This document shows positions 15,216 to 28,895 of a stretch of DNA of 64,000 bases, in pieces. Origin of the DNA: Macrotrachela quadricornifera. Its lineage: Eukaryota; Rotifera; Eurotatoria; Philodinida; Philodinidae. The DNA lies in the NCBI GenBank assembly GCA_022393335.1, contig JAJEKB010020286.1, forward strand, positions 1-64,000, written 5' to 3'. The notes below the pieces were generated by a model. The model searched no databases and had not been told where the DNA came from. It saw only the letters and a list, made by a program, of their open reading frames with translations. The translations under genes and the position numbers were made by a program. Numbering within the stretch: the stretch's first letter is position 1; every line of letters starts with the position of its first letter.

Positions 15216-18200
15216 CTAAAACTTTTTAAAAAAAAAAGGACTGTTAAAATCAAAAACAAAATAAAAATAAACAGCATGACATATGCTTTTTATATTGAGA
15301 TAAAAGAGCAAAGAACGTTCTGTTGTGCCGCTTTTGTTTTCTTATTCATGACTAAGATAAAAACATTGGCTATCTGCTATGTAACTTAATAACCTCGAGT
15401 TATTTATATGATCAAGCAAATTTCTAGTTGTGAAGAAGATTACAAACTCGTGAAAATACTCTATAACTAACGCATACTTATGATGACAATGAATTTCTAT
15501 ATCTGTTTTAATAACATATATATTTTAAAAAAAGTTTATGCAATATTCATATATCATCATAGTGACTACAATTGATTTCTTTGATAGTTAATATATAAGT
15601 AAAAAATTTTTTTCGGATGATGTAGCATATACATTTTCTTTCTTTTGTATCCCTTGTACCAGTATTATTGTGTAAATAGCCTTGAAAAGTATAATATTTC
15701 TATTTGTGAAGAAGTAGAGCAAACTGAAAAAAAGATTTTTTTCCGAAGCTTTTGAGAATGAATTATTAAAACATTACGATTCATGTGATTAAGAATGCAA
15801 TAACTTTACATAAAATATATTCATTAACACTAGTATTTCCAAATTATTCTGTTTGCTCGACATTTTTTCCAAGTTAATTTAAAATCCGAATGAATGATAA
15901 TTTTTTATTAGCGAATACTACTCTCTGTAACTTCTATAAATTGCATTAGTAATGACGACGAAACAAACACATTTGTTGTTTCGGACTGTGTATTCATTAT
16001 TGAAACAATATATATACTGATCAAGTTGCTCTCTTATGCGGGTAAGGGTGAAACATAGGTAAATATCCATGTTTCGCAATTACTGCATTGCAGATCTCAT
16101 GAGTCAACATCCAAGGTATTCTCCTTTAGTTGATGATTATTTCATGAAGACAAATACAACTAATGAAAAAAGAATAAAATAGAAGTTGTTTCTGCTTCGC
16201 AAAATAGTAAATTGACAATATTAGGATAAAAAATAGACATACATTTAGAAAATGACATTACACTATTAAGATTTATTTACAATTACAAATGATATTGTTA
16301 ATGGTCAGTTTAAATCTTGCCATCCGAGTCAATAATTATACGTAAGAAATGAACTGATGCATATCATTGTGCGAAATTCTTGAAATTAGTATTATAAATA
16401 ATATGCAAAATGAAAGATTTCAGTAATTACTATGCACCAGATGTCGCGGTAGAAATGTCATAAAAAATGAGATACAATAGGAAAAAGTGAATGTCATTTG
16501 GAATATGGAAAGCAATTTTATCAGACAATGTATCAAAATGAAAAAATAGAATTTTAAGTTGATAAAGTTTCTTCAAAAAATATACATTCCAATACAGTTA
16601 GTACGGCAAACAGATTGGAATATTTCAAATCATCTCTAGCATTAAAAAAAAGACAGAGACCATTACCGTTTACAATAATCTATTCAGAAAATCAAGCATT
16701 TTCATTTAGAATCTAAATAAAACACTTAGCAAAAACATATTTTACTTAAAGTTATTGTCAATAAATATAGAACAGAGGCAAAGACTTTAACTTTCATCCC
16801 GAAAATATATATCGCTAGTGACGTGTTTGGAAAAAAATAATCTTATAACATTAATGCAATTCATTCCTAATATTCATACTAAAAAGTTTCCTTTCTATAA
16901 TAAATGTTCTAAAGATTTTATTTGAACACAACATATAATACTAAAAATTAATATTAATTCCTCGAAAAACAAGAACTCCAAAATAAAGAATAATCATAAA
17001 TATGTTAAAGAAATGTACAATCAGGATACAGAAAAAAATGAAACTAGATTGTCATTCAAGCCAAATCTAAGTAGATAGAGCAGCTTAATCATCCAAGCTT
17101 CCAAATATGTGCCTATAATCATAAATGCCTTTTTTAAAATTATCTCTAAGTTTATATAGAACAAAGAATGATCAATTTTGAGTGACATACATTTATCTCG
17201 ACTAAGTTGACGAATAGTTGACATAGAATTAAAACCATACATGACTATATAAGGAAATTGTCTATTATTCATTATCATTCTTTACATCTTATCAATATAA
17301 CCTATATATCAAAATTTTTGTCTAATATGTGAGACTTCTTTGTGAATAGATTTAAAGTAAAACCACGGCAATGAAAATGTATATGCGCATAAGATATAAG
17401 ATAACGCTGGTCATTTGACAAGCGAATTTTGTATGATCATAGAGAGATATTGTCAGGTGTTATTTATCATTTTTTGTATCTTTATATCTTCTACACGGAA
17501 TCGAATTTTGTAAAATGTATTTCAGATATGCAATCATCAAATTCTTGCAATTTTGATAAGCTTTTTTTCGATTTGAAACAACGTCCGAATGGTGAGAATG
17601 ACAGATTCACTTGAGTTGGAACTACTGCATTCAATGAAGAAGACGAATTTGTCTTGACAGCTAAACAACTAAAAAATAATAACCCGAGTACGATAATTCA
17701 TGTAATAGCTACCTTCAAGAGACACAATTTTAAGAATCAAATATTGAATTTCATATATGTTACTACAAATAAAAATAAGCTTTTGAAGATATTTTATCAC
17801 ATCGATTTCCCTAATATTGTTTTAAAATCTCGCGATAAAATTATTAAGCTGATATTAAATCGTGTTTATTTTTTCTTCTAAGCATCACCTTAAACATAAG
17901 TCATTTGTTGTTAAAATATCATCTGATTCATTCAAATTTCAATTATTACTATAATTATTGATTTATTCATCGGATGCACAATCGAAATTTGTCCTTTCTT
18001 GCTTATGAAGAATTCAATTGGGATTATCGTATAAAAACATTGCCATTTGTTACATAGTTATGTTAAGTACACTTGGATAGAAAGACAAACATAATTAAAA
18101 AGAAAGTATGTGATAGAATAATATATCAGTTAACAACGTTTATGTTGATGATACAAATGGGAAACGAAGTTTTTCAAGGGGTACTTTACTATTTTTTAAT

Positions 18201-18525
18201 TATTTTAAGAATTTTTGAAATTCAATTATACTTCCATTCTGCAATATTTTAAAACTTAAATCATATTCTCATATACATATTCTTGTGTATATTTATATTT
18301 TCGTTTTGTGTCTTTTTGATATCAAGAAAAACAAAACATAAATACGAAACATTACAAGAAATAACAAACAAATGGTCGAGAAAAAAAAAACAACAATAAT
18401 ATATGCCTAGATCTGTGTATATATTTAATAGGCTTATGAAACAAGAAAAATAGATTCTACAAATGCAACGTTGATATAGATTTCTTTACAGAAATACGAA
18501 CGATGCAAGAAGAAAAGAAAAATAT
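15216..18525. other. Intergenic space upstream of HPS4
   Basis: About 3.3 kb that includes the HPS4 promoter side and the 3' flank of the next minus-strand gene. Several frames of 60-85 codons (near 17021-17278 and 17429-17881) are open, but they have skewed AT-driven composition and no domain I recognise. Nothing else is supported. Confidence 0.5.
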
Positions 18526-21500
18526 TTACATAAATGTTAAAGCATTCGGTGTAAAATTATTCGCACTGTTATCAATGTCAATATTTGTTGTTGGCGATGA
18601 CATGGATAATGTTGAATTAGTTGGAAAGAAATCCGAATAAAAATTATTTTGTTGAAAATAATCATTATGCCAAGAAGATAAATTTTCGAATGCAGATGAT
18701 GATGAATATGAAGAAGAAGAAGAAGGAGGAGGGGGAGGATTTGATAATGATTCATCAATTAACAGATCAATTTCATTATTGAAACTATTCATATCACTCA
18801 TTAGTGACGATGATGTTGAAGGCGGTGCTGTGGATGAATCTAAATTATATTCAAAAATAAACATACAAGATATACTAAAAGTCCTAGTAGCTTTACAAAT
18901 ATATATACATATACTAATCATAGAGCGACCTAAATACAAATCTTTATTTTTATTGACTAGGATACAAAAATTGAACCTTTTTGATACCAGAAAAAAGGTG
19001 CATCGTGTTCTTTTTTCAATATTTACCAAAATTTTTATCGTTATTGTGAATTTCAAATCATTAAGATTTTCTATTATTGCTTTACAATCATTTGTTTAGT
19101 ATTAAACAAGTATTTATAAAGATTTGAAAACCATAATAACGATAGAAATGTCAGTAAATAAATAGGCAAAAACTGCATATTATCTTTTCTAGTGTTTACA
19201 ATGAGCCTGGTTTTTAAATACAAAAATTAACTAAATAGTTTCTAAGATAACTTCTACGTTTGCTTTTATTTTTAAATTACCAAATAAAAATTGATCGATT
19301 GGATACGACGATAGTGGTGGCTGAGTCGGGGCCACTGACAGTGGTTTTAAGCCATTTGCAGATGTTGATGGTAAATGACGAATAGCAAAAAATTTTCCGT
19401 CTGGTGTTCGAATGTATGAACCACGTGATGCTTTGATAATATGAATACGAACACCGGCTGGAATAAGTTCACGTTCGGATGGATTTAATTGAACTTGTAA
19501 GGCTAATAAAGAAAATATTGTAAATTTTATAATAAAATAACGACAAGCAGATTTAATGGAATCAAGAGCTGAACCAAAATGACTCAATCATAGATAAATG
19601 CTAAGATTTTCAAATCTTTTTGTTTTTTCATTTTTACACTTGAAAACTAAAGGTACAGCTTCGGAAAATTCTAGCTAGTACTGAACTCTAACAAGATGTT
19701 TCAAAAGTAAATTACAAATTTTTTTTTTCAAATGATAAGTATCACTATGAAGTTTTTATTTTGATAAATAGTGTTTACTTTCATATTTAACTTTCATCTA
19801 TAAAAATATATATATATGAATAAATAAATACTAACGACTTTGAAGTACAATTGGTTGTACAGATATTCCATGTTGTTTTAATTGTTCTAATTTTCTATCT
19901 GTTGTTTGTTGTTGTATATGATGTGGTAATGGTGTCATTGATGCTGTTGATTGTAATGTTGGATATAATGGAAAATGAGATTCAATGGAAGATGTTGATG
20001 GTGAAGTATGAAGATATGTACGTGGTTCATAATCATTAGGTAATCGAGAATAACTAAAGAATAAAAAATTTTATGTAATAAAAAAATAAATTTTCTTTCG
20101 TTTTTTTTTTTTAATTACGATCGAGAATTATGAAATCTTGAACGATGTGTAAAACTATTCATTCGTTTTTCATCTTGGTATTCTTTTTCAGCACGACGTT
20201 TTTCAGCAGATGTTAATTGATGTTCTTTACGATCTGATAAAAGAGATTCATGTGTAAATGGAATTTTTGTTATTGATTGAGCATATTGTTTACAAGTTGA
20301 TATTAATATTGAATCATTTGTAATTTCATCAATTTTTGTTAATAAATCTTCAGCAGATGGTTCTTCTTCTGTCTAATTTAAAACAAAAAACAAAAAAGTA
20401 TTTCTTTTTTTATTTAAATGAAAACAAAATTTTTACTGCAAAATGTATTAAATTTTCAACTTCATGTCTTGTAAATTGATTTTGTGGTTGTAATTCATCA
20501 ACAACACGATCTGACATTCCTTGTTTAGCTATTTGTCTATCATAAATACGTTTTTCCATTGTAAAATCAGCTATTAAACGATAAATATAACAATGTTTCT
20601 TTTGTCCGTAACGATAAACACGACAAACAGCTTGAGCATCAAGACATGGATTCCAAGAAACATCCATAACAATAACTCGATTAGCTGCAATTAAATTTAT
20701 ACCAAGACAACCCGCTCTAATAAAAATAAAATAATATTAAAAAAAAAAGAATTTAATTTATTTTTATATTTTACCGAGTTGAAAGTAAAAATAATTTTGC
20801 ATTAGAATTTGATGCATTAAATGCATTAATTAATTTTTCACGTTCAAGACCACTCGTACCACCATCAAGTCCTAGATAAATTTTAGAATATTATTTTAAT
20901 TTTTAAATAAAATAAAAATATAAATCATCTTCAATCTAGAATGTAGAGTATTTTTTAAGTACAAAAGTGTAGGATTACGCATTAATCGAGCTCGAGATTA
21001 ATTTTCTTTTCATAAATATTTTAGTATTTTTAATGTTATATATCAATAACATTGTATTATTTATATTCGAAATTTATTCTAATACAATGATAAATATATT
21101 TAAAGGAAATACAAGTATTGATTGATTAAAAATGTATAAAAACGAATTTCAAGTACACATAACAATGACAATCAATTCATTAATATCTCTTTTCTATATA
21201 TCGAAACTCTTCTTTTCATACTAAAGAATAAAAACTAAAAGATAATAACTATTACATGAATTAATAATAAGTCCTCTCATAATTACAACGCTCAAATAAT
21301 TAAGTTAATGGAAAACATAATAACATCAATCAAAATAGAAAAAAAAGGCTAACAATATTACTCCAAATACTATAATTCTTTTCATTATCAATATTTAGTT
21401 ATTTAGACAAAGTATATATGTCAGATAGAAACACTTTAAGAAGACTTTTTGTAGTGAACTTCATAGGCTACTAATCAATAAAAAAAAACTTTGTTTTTCA

Positions 21501-24500
21501 CTATGCTCGTTTAGAGATATGTGACTTCTGTGACCGATGATTTTGAAAAAAAAGATGATTTCATTGTGAAAGTAGTTTTCAATTTCTAAGCAATTAATTT
21601 TCTGGCGACCTAATGCGTGATACATATAGAAAAAGACGTCCACTAGCGGTACGTTTAGTGTCTAGAATTTTCAGAAGTGTTTAGAAGACTAAGATACGAT
21701 AAAATACGCAATGATTATTAGAGGATTTTTCCAATGGTAACGTTCTGGCTCTTAAAGATCCATGAATCAAAGCACAAATTGTCTCAGTCATATCTCATTA
21801 TAAAACAAACATTTTTTTATCGAATGAAAGGTTCCCGTGTTCTTTACAATGTTTCTTCATTGAGATACAACAGTTTTACTGAATGATAAAGAGAATTGGT
21901 CAAATTTTTCCTGTACTCTCCCTCCCCCTGGAAAGTATCGTAAAATTGAAGAAACCATTTCATTGATCTCTTCATACTTTTGGCACATTGAAGACACCAA
22001 TAATCTATTTCAGGGGGTAATTTCATTGCTAGCGCGTCTGAAACCCCTGTCAGGAGTAAAGGGTTAAAAAGATATTCTTTTTGGAAATAATAGATTTCTT
22101 AAGTTTTATTCTTTATTATAATTCCATAGAAGTAAATTTATCAAATTTATTATTAAATTCAATACTTTATGTGCATTTGTGATTTATCAAACAGATGGTA
22201 TCTTTCTCACAATATATATTTTTACTTTGTCATCTATATTCAATTCAAATACTATATTTCATATCAATTACATCTGCTAAATTAAATTATTTTATATAAC
22301 TTACTATAATAATTAACATTTTTTTCCCATTTTTGATCTGTATTTGGTATATAACGTTGACTAAGAAATTCTTCAAGTTTATTTAATGATAATAAACTTT
22401 GACTAGAAAAAATAATTTCATTTTACAATTGACAAAAAGTAAACAAATATATACCTAAAAATAAGAACTTTATCGTTACATTCTATACATAAATCTAATA
22501 TTGTTAAAGCAACTTGAAATTTAATTCCATTTGATAATTGACTACATATATATGAATTTAAAATTGAATTTGCCTTTAATTTAAAAAAAAAAACAAACTC
22601 ATTTTCATTTTTGTTTTTAAATAAAGAAAAAAGCTCTTACAAAATCATAATCAAATTCTTTTTTTTCCATTGTAAACGTTGTTGTTTGTGGTTCATAAAG
22701 ATTATTCATTGTTACTGTTTGTGGTAATGTACGATTATTTATATTCAAACGATTATTTGATTTTGTTTTTGGTGTTAAAATTTTATTTGTTGTATTTGAA
22801 TTTTGTTCAAATTCTAAATCAAAATCAAAATCTGAACCATCTTGTCGATCACGTACAAATTTATATAAAACATCAGCATGATTCCAAATCTATTATAATA
22901 ACAAAATTTAATATAATTATTAATTTTTTTTTTTTTTTTGTTTATTTTTACTTTACAACAAATAGCAAATGCTCTTAATGGATTTAATGTTTTTTCTGAT
23001 GAATTTGATAATGCTCCAACATTTTCAAGAAATTTCATATATAATTGTTTTTGTATATTTGATAATTTTAATAAAATAACATATTCAGTTTTTGGTGGTA
23101 AATCACATTGTAAAACATCATGACCACGTCTTTGAATAAAACCTTCAAGTAAACTATGTAAAACATGTGCACGTGCACGCATTAATTTTCCATCTTCAAT
23201 GGTTGAATCAATACATTGACCATTTAAAATAGGACGTTCAAACATATTACAAAATTCAAGTTTACTACCAAGATAATTTGGACGAACAAAATCAACCATA
23301 CACCAATATTCTATTAAATAAAATAAATTAAAAGTGAAAATAAAATCATTTTTTATAATATACCAATAAGATTATTTTGAAGTGGATAACCAGTTAAAAC
23401 AATTCGACGACTAAAAAAAAATATTATTTTAAAATAAACATAATAATAATAAAGAAAACTAACTGTGTACGAATTGATTTTAATGCAAGTGCAACACTAG
23501 CTTGATGATTTTTAATTCGATGTCCTTCATCACAAATAACAAGATCAGGATTGAGTAATGCATTTCGTACATCTATAAATAACAAATAAATATCAATTTA
23601 TATTTTAAAGAAAAAATTGTATATAAGAGTATCATCGAAATCAGATAATCTTACAATAGGATTTAAAAAGATTTTACATTTGATCTTGTAAAATGATACA
23701 ACATCTTATATGATGATAAGATCTTTTAAGAATATTATAGTAGGTCCTCGAGAACTGATGGTTTTGCGAGGATCAACAAGAGCTGATGTATGGTTTTTTT
23801 TTCTAATCTGAATATTATACAATTAAAGTATTGTAATTGAATTCCAGAGATTTGTAACAAAATACAAATATATTTATATTCTAGAAGTAACTTTATAAAA
23901 TCTAAGACTAAACGTATGACAAATAGTATTTATTGATATTTTCTTTATGAATTTTAGTTCAACTCGAATGAAGATATTCAAATTTTTTTTTTGCTTTAAC
24001 CCATGGGTCAATCGTATTGCCACGAGTGTGTCAATAAAACATTGTATCGTTATTGTTCGAATATTTTTTTTTTCTTCCTTACATTAGCCAATCATTGAAT
24101 TCCCATATGATTTAGATCAGTTGACTACTACCGATCAACCGTTCGATATAATGTGTGATATAGGTCATAATAAATTATATATTTTGTTATACTACTAGAC
24201 TGTCAATATTGTCTCTCTTGACATTTTTAATATATATTCACAATAATATTTAATTTAAAAGAATAAAATGTTTGTTTTTTTTTTTCGTATAAAAATGATG
24301 AATTAATTATAGAAAGATATCTACTAATACATATTAATGAAATCCTTATAAATAAAACTTTTAAAAAGAATCATTAAAAGTGGTCTAACAGAATTTTTTT
24401 TGCTATTATTTAAATTCAATCCCTTTTTTTTTTTAAAATTATTACCTTCCATAGTTTCAAAATTTTTTTCTTCTTCTTCAAGATCAACAACAACAGGTGT

Positions 24501-25828
24501 TAATGGTCTAGATGTAATTGTTTTATTTGTATTATTTGTTTTAATTGTTGAAGCTTTTTTCATAACCATTAAACGAAACATTTCATAACCAATAATAAGT
24601 GTTCCACCAGTTTGATACCAATTTTGTACAATTTTTGCACGTTGTGTAAATTTTTTCGATGTTTCATTTAATATATACAATTGAAATAAACGTTTATATG
24701 ATATATTTGGATCATCTATAGGACACCAACGATTAAATTCATTTAACCAATTTTGTATTGTATTTATAGGTACAACAATAAGTACGGTTTTAGCTGTTGT
24801 ATATTGTAATAATATATCAATAAATGTAATAACCTAATTAAATAAAGTATAGAATAATAACAAAAATATAAATTAATAATATATTTACTTGTAAAGTTTT
24901 TCCACAACCCATAGAATGTGCAAGAATACAACCAAGACCAGCTGTTGTTTGAAAACGTTGAAGAGATTCAACAATATTATCATACATAAAACGTATACCA
25001 CCAATTTGATGTGGTTTAAGAATTGAACAAAGATGTTTTGGTATATACAAATCAGGATCATCATTAGGATGATTAATATTAATTAAAATATTTCCTAAAT
25101 AATAATAATAATAAAAGATAAATATTATAATTTTAAAAAATATTTTTACCATTCTCATCTGGCACATTTATTCTATCATCAAGATGTAATCTTTGTAATT
25201 TTTGTATTAATTTATCATTAATAATCTCAGTATCACTATCTACACATTGTACATCAGAATCATTACTATCTTCATTAGTATCTATTGGTTGTTTTATTGA
25301 AATATTTTCTTCTAAATTAAAAATTTTATAAAAGAAATTAAAAAAAAAAGCAAAATAAATTTAATATTAACCGAAATCATTTGTTGATTTTAATAATGAA
25401 TTTGAAATTTTTTCTTCACTATTATTATTATTATTGTTATCATCATCATCATCATCATCATCGTCATCGTCATCATCATCATCCAAAACAATACATTCAT
25501 GTTCATTTGATTTTGGTAAATGATTTAAGTTTGTTGATAAATAAGAATAATTTGTTTCTTCAAGTCTTTTAAGACGATCTTGTTCAGCTTTAAGTGCTGT
25601 TAATGTATCATCTTGTAATCTATCATTTGTTAATAATGTTCGAATATTTCTACGCATATATGTTGGTTGTGTTTTAGATTTTTTTTTCTTCTTCCTTTCT
25701 TTATTATCCGATGCTTGTACATGTTTACGTTTATTAATTTTTATTTTTAATTCATCATTTGATTGATTATTATCATCTTCATTAAATAATAAATCATCTA
25801 ATGTATCCGAAAGTGGTGAATTAGTCAT
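18526..25828 (-). CDS. RAD54L2: RAD54L2/ARIP4-type SNF2 chromatin-remodelling ATPase
   Basis: Exons in transcript order: 25828-25372, 25311-25150, 25094-24889, 24833-24446, 23572-23464, 23410-23364, 23310-22952, 22889-22641, 22573-22455, 22402-22305, 20871-20775, 20716-20437, 20372-20119, 20053-19836, 19502-19281, 18839-18526. They total 3579 nt, or 1192 aa. Vertebrate ARIP4 binds the androgen receptor and hydrolyses ATP on DNA in the nucleus. Seen in order: a basic and acidic N terminus with a 15-residue Asp run and Asn run; motif [12 protein letters not shown]; motif II as [62 protein letters not shown]; and GMSDRVVD. Near the C terminus, [14 protein letters not shown] is ARIP4-specific. 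The last exon is low-complexity Ser/Pro. The splice from 19281 to 18839 is the least certain. Unspliced, the frame stops at 19228. Two introns are large (873 and 1433 bp). Confidence 0.92.
20872..22304. other. 1.4-kb intron of the RAD54L2 gene
   Basis: This intron is more than ten times the length of most introns in the gene. The stretch 21430-22065 is richer in GC and has a mobile-element look, ending in AACCCCTGTCAGGAGTAAAG at 22041-22060. I could not find a matching inverted end or target duplication, so no element is called. The two 60-codon minus-strand frames inside it have no recognisable domain. Confidence 0.45.
23573..24445. other. 873-bp intron of the RAD54L2 gene
   Basis: It separates the acidic stretch after motif Ia from the exon carrying DEGHRIKN. 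It has GT-AG ends on the minus strand, is AT-rich and has no coding content that I can support. Confidence 0.6.
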
Positions 25829-27073
25829 AATAAAATTTTTCTTGTTTTTTTATTATAGATAGAATATTAAAACATCTGTAAAAAAAAAAGATAAAGAAAA
25901 AGTAATGTTCATGGAATATTTCTTTTTTTTTTTATATATATATTAACTCACATAGTTCTTTCTTTTTTTGTTCCGTTCCTATTTATATTTATTATTTATG
26001 GACTTTCATTCTTCTTCGTTTATTGTAATATTCTTATGATTGGTTAAATTATTTAAACCAATGAAAAAATTTTTAATATTTAAAAAAATATATGTAAAGA
26101 AATTGTTTTATTTTTTTGTTGAAATATTTTTTATTAAGAATATATTTTCTAATTTAATAGATATTAAATTAGAAAATATATTATGATAATAGACATGGTT
26201 CTTGTATCATAACAACGTTATTTTGTACAAATGAATCCTTTTAGGCTTTACTAAGGTTTATTCATAAGAAAAAGGTGTAAATGAAGAGTCTTTCTCATTA
26301 GAATGTGATAATAAAGAATATAGAGATGTAAAAAGATATTTTTCGATTTTATTTAATGGACTGGTTCATTATGAAAAGTTTTTTTGAACTCTTTCTAAAA
26401 AAATTGATAGTGAATCATATGATACTAGTTGGATCATCAAAGGTTATTGTTCATGAGAGTAGATTTAAATCAAACAGTTCTATTTTTATACATAGTGTGG
26501 ACAAATACAACACTGTAGGTCACAAGTATTACATTGAAAGTTGTCTAAAGCCGTTTATAGATGAAACATAGAAACAAACAGAAACATCAGAATCTAATGT
26601 TGTTACATATTTGATTCTATCGAATGAAGTTTAACTGATAAAATAAATAGAACATAATGTGCTTGTGAGGTTCCTAAGATAGTTTAAAATTTTCAGAAAA
26701 GGTGTTCAAAATAGGGCAGTTTTTTCTAATCTGGCCTGGTCTGGTCTGTCAGGCTAAAAATCAAAGACTAATCTGTTGTCTGGTACTGTTTTGCGTGGAC
26801 CCATCTGATTTGCTCTTCAGATAGAATTACATTGAATAATTTTTCGATTTCTCAAATTCATAAAATTTTACAGCTCTTCATCATTATATGATATCTATTT
26901 CAGTTATTTTAAGATATGATATATACGTTCATTGAAATAGGAAGACAGGTTTACACGTAATGATGAGATTGAGAGTGCTGACATAGCATTACTATTAAGA
27001 AAATAAAAATGCTTTCATATTAAGTTAAAAAAATAATTTAATACTTTGGTGTGAGTATTACGTCAGCATTAGT
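25829..27073. other. Upstream flank of RAD54L2, with low-complexity remnants
   Basis: Contains the presumed RAD54L2 promoter and a perfect palindrome (separate entry). Near 26731-26750 is a GC-richer run (TGGCCTGGTCTGGTCTGTC) that looks like debris of a repeat. The 71-codon frame at 26356 is AT-rich and unrecognised. Confidence 0.5.
26139..26182. repeat. Perfect 44-bp palindrome
   Basis: Two 21-nt arms (26139-26159 and 26162-26182) are exact reverse complements around a 2-nt GA centre. The sequence is AT-rich, with TTTTCTAATTTAATA in one arm. It lies about 310 bp upstream of the RAD54L2 start. It may be a young foldback remnant or a cruciform-prone site. No protein site is recognised. Confidence 0.85.
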
Positions 27074-27795
27074 ATAATAGCGGTTGCGGCAGAATATCTC
27101 TCTCAGATTTAACAGATATACTTCATTTTTTTCAAAAGATAGTCCGTGCAATTCTCTATAAAACCTAGCGAAAAGTGCTCTTTCAACGAATCATTATGAA
27201 ATTATATCCAGTCAATGCTACAACACTCCAAAATGGTCCACTTTCAAAGCATTGTCTTTATATTTATGATTTTACACCACACTTTCGTTTACATTAAAAA
27301 AAAACTGAATAGGCCAGCTTGTAGCCCGTGAAATACTCTCTTAGGTGAGTGGATACTTTATTTTGACATGTTGCCAATTTACCTGAAAAAAGTCTCTTCT
27401 TTGTTCCCTCCTATTTTCGTTCTCCACTTTTTAAGAAGATTGGCCGATAGAAACTCGTAATCCTATTCCAATATCTTCTTCTGAGTTTTATTAGAAAAAA
27501 TAAACTCAAAAACACAGAAAAATTGCATTAGAGTAGGATCTTGTATCGATTTAGCTTGAAGAAGTGAAATGATTAGTTTTATAAAAACGGATAGTTGAAA
27601 GTGGACCCTTTTGGGCCATTGTAGCGTTGACTGAGTATAACTCCATAATGATTCGTTGACAAAACATTTTTCGCTAGGTTTTACAGAGATTTGCACGGAC
27701 GATCTCTTGAAAAAAATTCAAGTTTATACGTCAAAATCTGAGAGAGATATTTGCAAAATATTGAGAGGGCCATTTATTCCGTCACATCCGTTATC
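27074..27795. mobile_element. Foldback DNA transposon with about 190-bp inverted arms
   Basis: The left arm (about 27074-27261) and right arm (about 27587-27795) are inverted copies with scattered mismatches. Shared blocks include ATCTCTCTCAGATTT, AAAACCTAGCGAAAA, CAACGAATCATTATG and the GTCCACTTTCAA end. The 325-bp centre has no transposase. The termini, TAATAGCGGTTGCGGCAGA and TAACGGATGTGACGGAAT, are related but diverged. I could not identify a target duplication. It appears to be a non-autonomous element. The superfamily is not assigned. Confidence 0.8.
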
Positions 27796-28037
27796 TTTGT
27801 TAATATTTAAAAATTTTCAATGAAATATATTATCAATATATTTTTTTTATTCTTATATAAATGAATGAATAAATTCTTTTTTTCATAATAACTTTTCTTT
27901 AAAGAATACATTTTATGTAATAAATAAAATCAAAATCAAAAATGATTTTCTATTGATAGATGATGCTTAATTATTAATATTTAATCCTATTAATTATATG
28001 TTCAAAATAAATTATTTTACATTTTCTAGTTACTAAT

Positions 28038-28506
28038 TTATTTTACAATGAAACCAATCAAAGAAAATATCTTACCAATAAACAGAGATGCAGCTAATAC
28101 GTAGTCAACATCGCATAAACCACGATTATTTAAATTAGGATAATCTGTAGCATTCAGAATACGTTCTATCGATGTTTCTTCAAGATAAAGGGTTTTAATT
28201 TTATGTCCAATATTAGATAAAATTTTTTGAACAAAATCGATCAAGTTTTGTTTCTGATAATGGAAAGATAGAATCATCATATGGACAATATTTTAATAAA
28301 CATAAATTATCGATAAAAATTTTATTATATACAATTTTATTGAATCGCTGATTAACATACATTAAAGAATAAAATACTTCATCATTGTATAATTTTTTAA
28401 ATATATACATAAGAATTTCATCAGGTAAATTATCCAATTGAACTAAGAAACCTTTCATATTTTTTTCTTTATTCATATCTACTTTTCTAAGACCATATAT
28501 ATACAT
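28038..28506 (-). pseudogene. Broken F-box protein gene
   Basis: The 5' part encodes an F-box: LDNLPDEILMYIFKKLYND, then a stretch with VNQRFNKIVYNKIF. The frame ends near 28213. The continuing homologous segment (KIKTLYLEETSIERILNATDYPNL) is in another frame from about 28270 downward, so a frameshift lies near 28250. The second frame stops at 28038, far short of a leucine-rich or other substrate-binding domain. This N-terminal pattern is one I associate with an expanded rotifer F-box family of ubiquitin-ligase adaptors. The likely start is a Met near 28473 rather than the first ATG, whose upstream sequence is an inserted repeat. It is best read as a decayed, 3'-truncated copy. Confidence 0.65.
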
Positions 28507-28895
28507 GTCGCAGGAGAAATTAAAATTTTAATTTCCTCTAGGGCAAATTAAAATAAATTTTTGCTTCGCTTATTTCTTAAGTAAAACATGCATATTCTTA
28601 TTGTGCGTAGGATAAGTTTGAGAGTATGTGAGGGTGAGAGTGTAACGGTGAGAATAGTGTAGCATGTACGTCAATTTGACACTGACATTGAGGATGAGAA
28701 CGTGATAGTGAGAATGATCATGATTTTCTTCTTTTCGCCCTCGCCTTCACATGCATTCATTCAATTTCACCTTCATCCTCACTGTCACAATCGCGCTCCC
28801 ACATACTCTCACCCTCACCCTACGCGAAATAAGAACCCACAAGTTTTATCAAAAAATAATCGGAACTAGGACAATTTTAATTTATCCTGCGACAT
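28505..28895. mobile_element. 391-bp foldback MITE
   Basis: The ends are inverted: ATGTCGCAGGAGAAATTAAA at 28505 against the complement of the sequence ending at 28895 (ATGTCGCAGGATAAATTAAA). AT-rich ATATA flanks lie on both sides and could be a target duplication. Inside, a GTGAGGGTGAGAGTG-type tract (about 28615-28680) is itself inverted near 28735-28830, so nearly the whole element can fold. It sits directly against the 5' end of the broken F-box gene. Confidence 0.8.

Noticed and set aside
16085..16182. Coding-like stretch after a splice-acceptor-like TACTGCATTGCAG
   Set aside because: Only about 29 codons, with no upstream partner exon and no recognisable domain.
17021..17881. Three open frames of 61-85 codons
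   Set aside because: Composition is AT-driven (Ile, Lys, Asn, Phe, Tyr), with no motifs and no splice partners.
21430..22065. Possible transposon in the large RAD54L2 intron
   Set aside because: One end looks like a terminus, but I could not find a matching inverted end or a target duplication.
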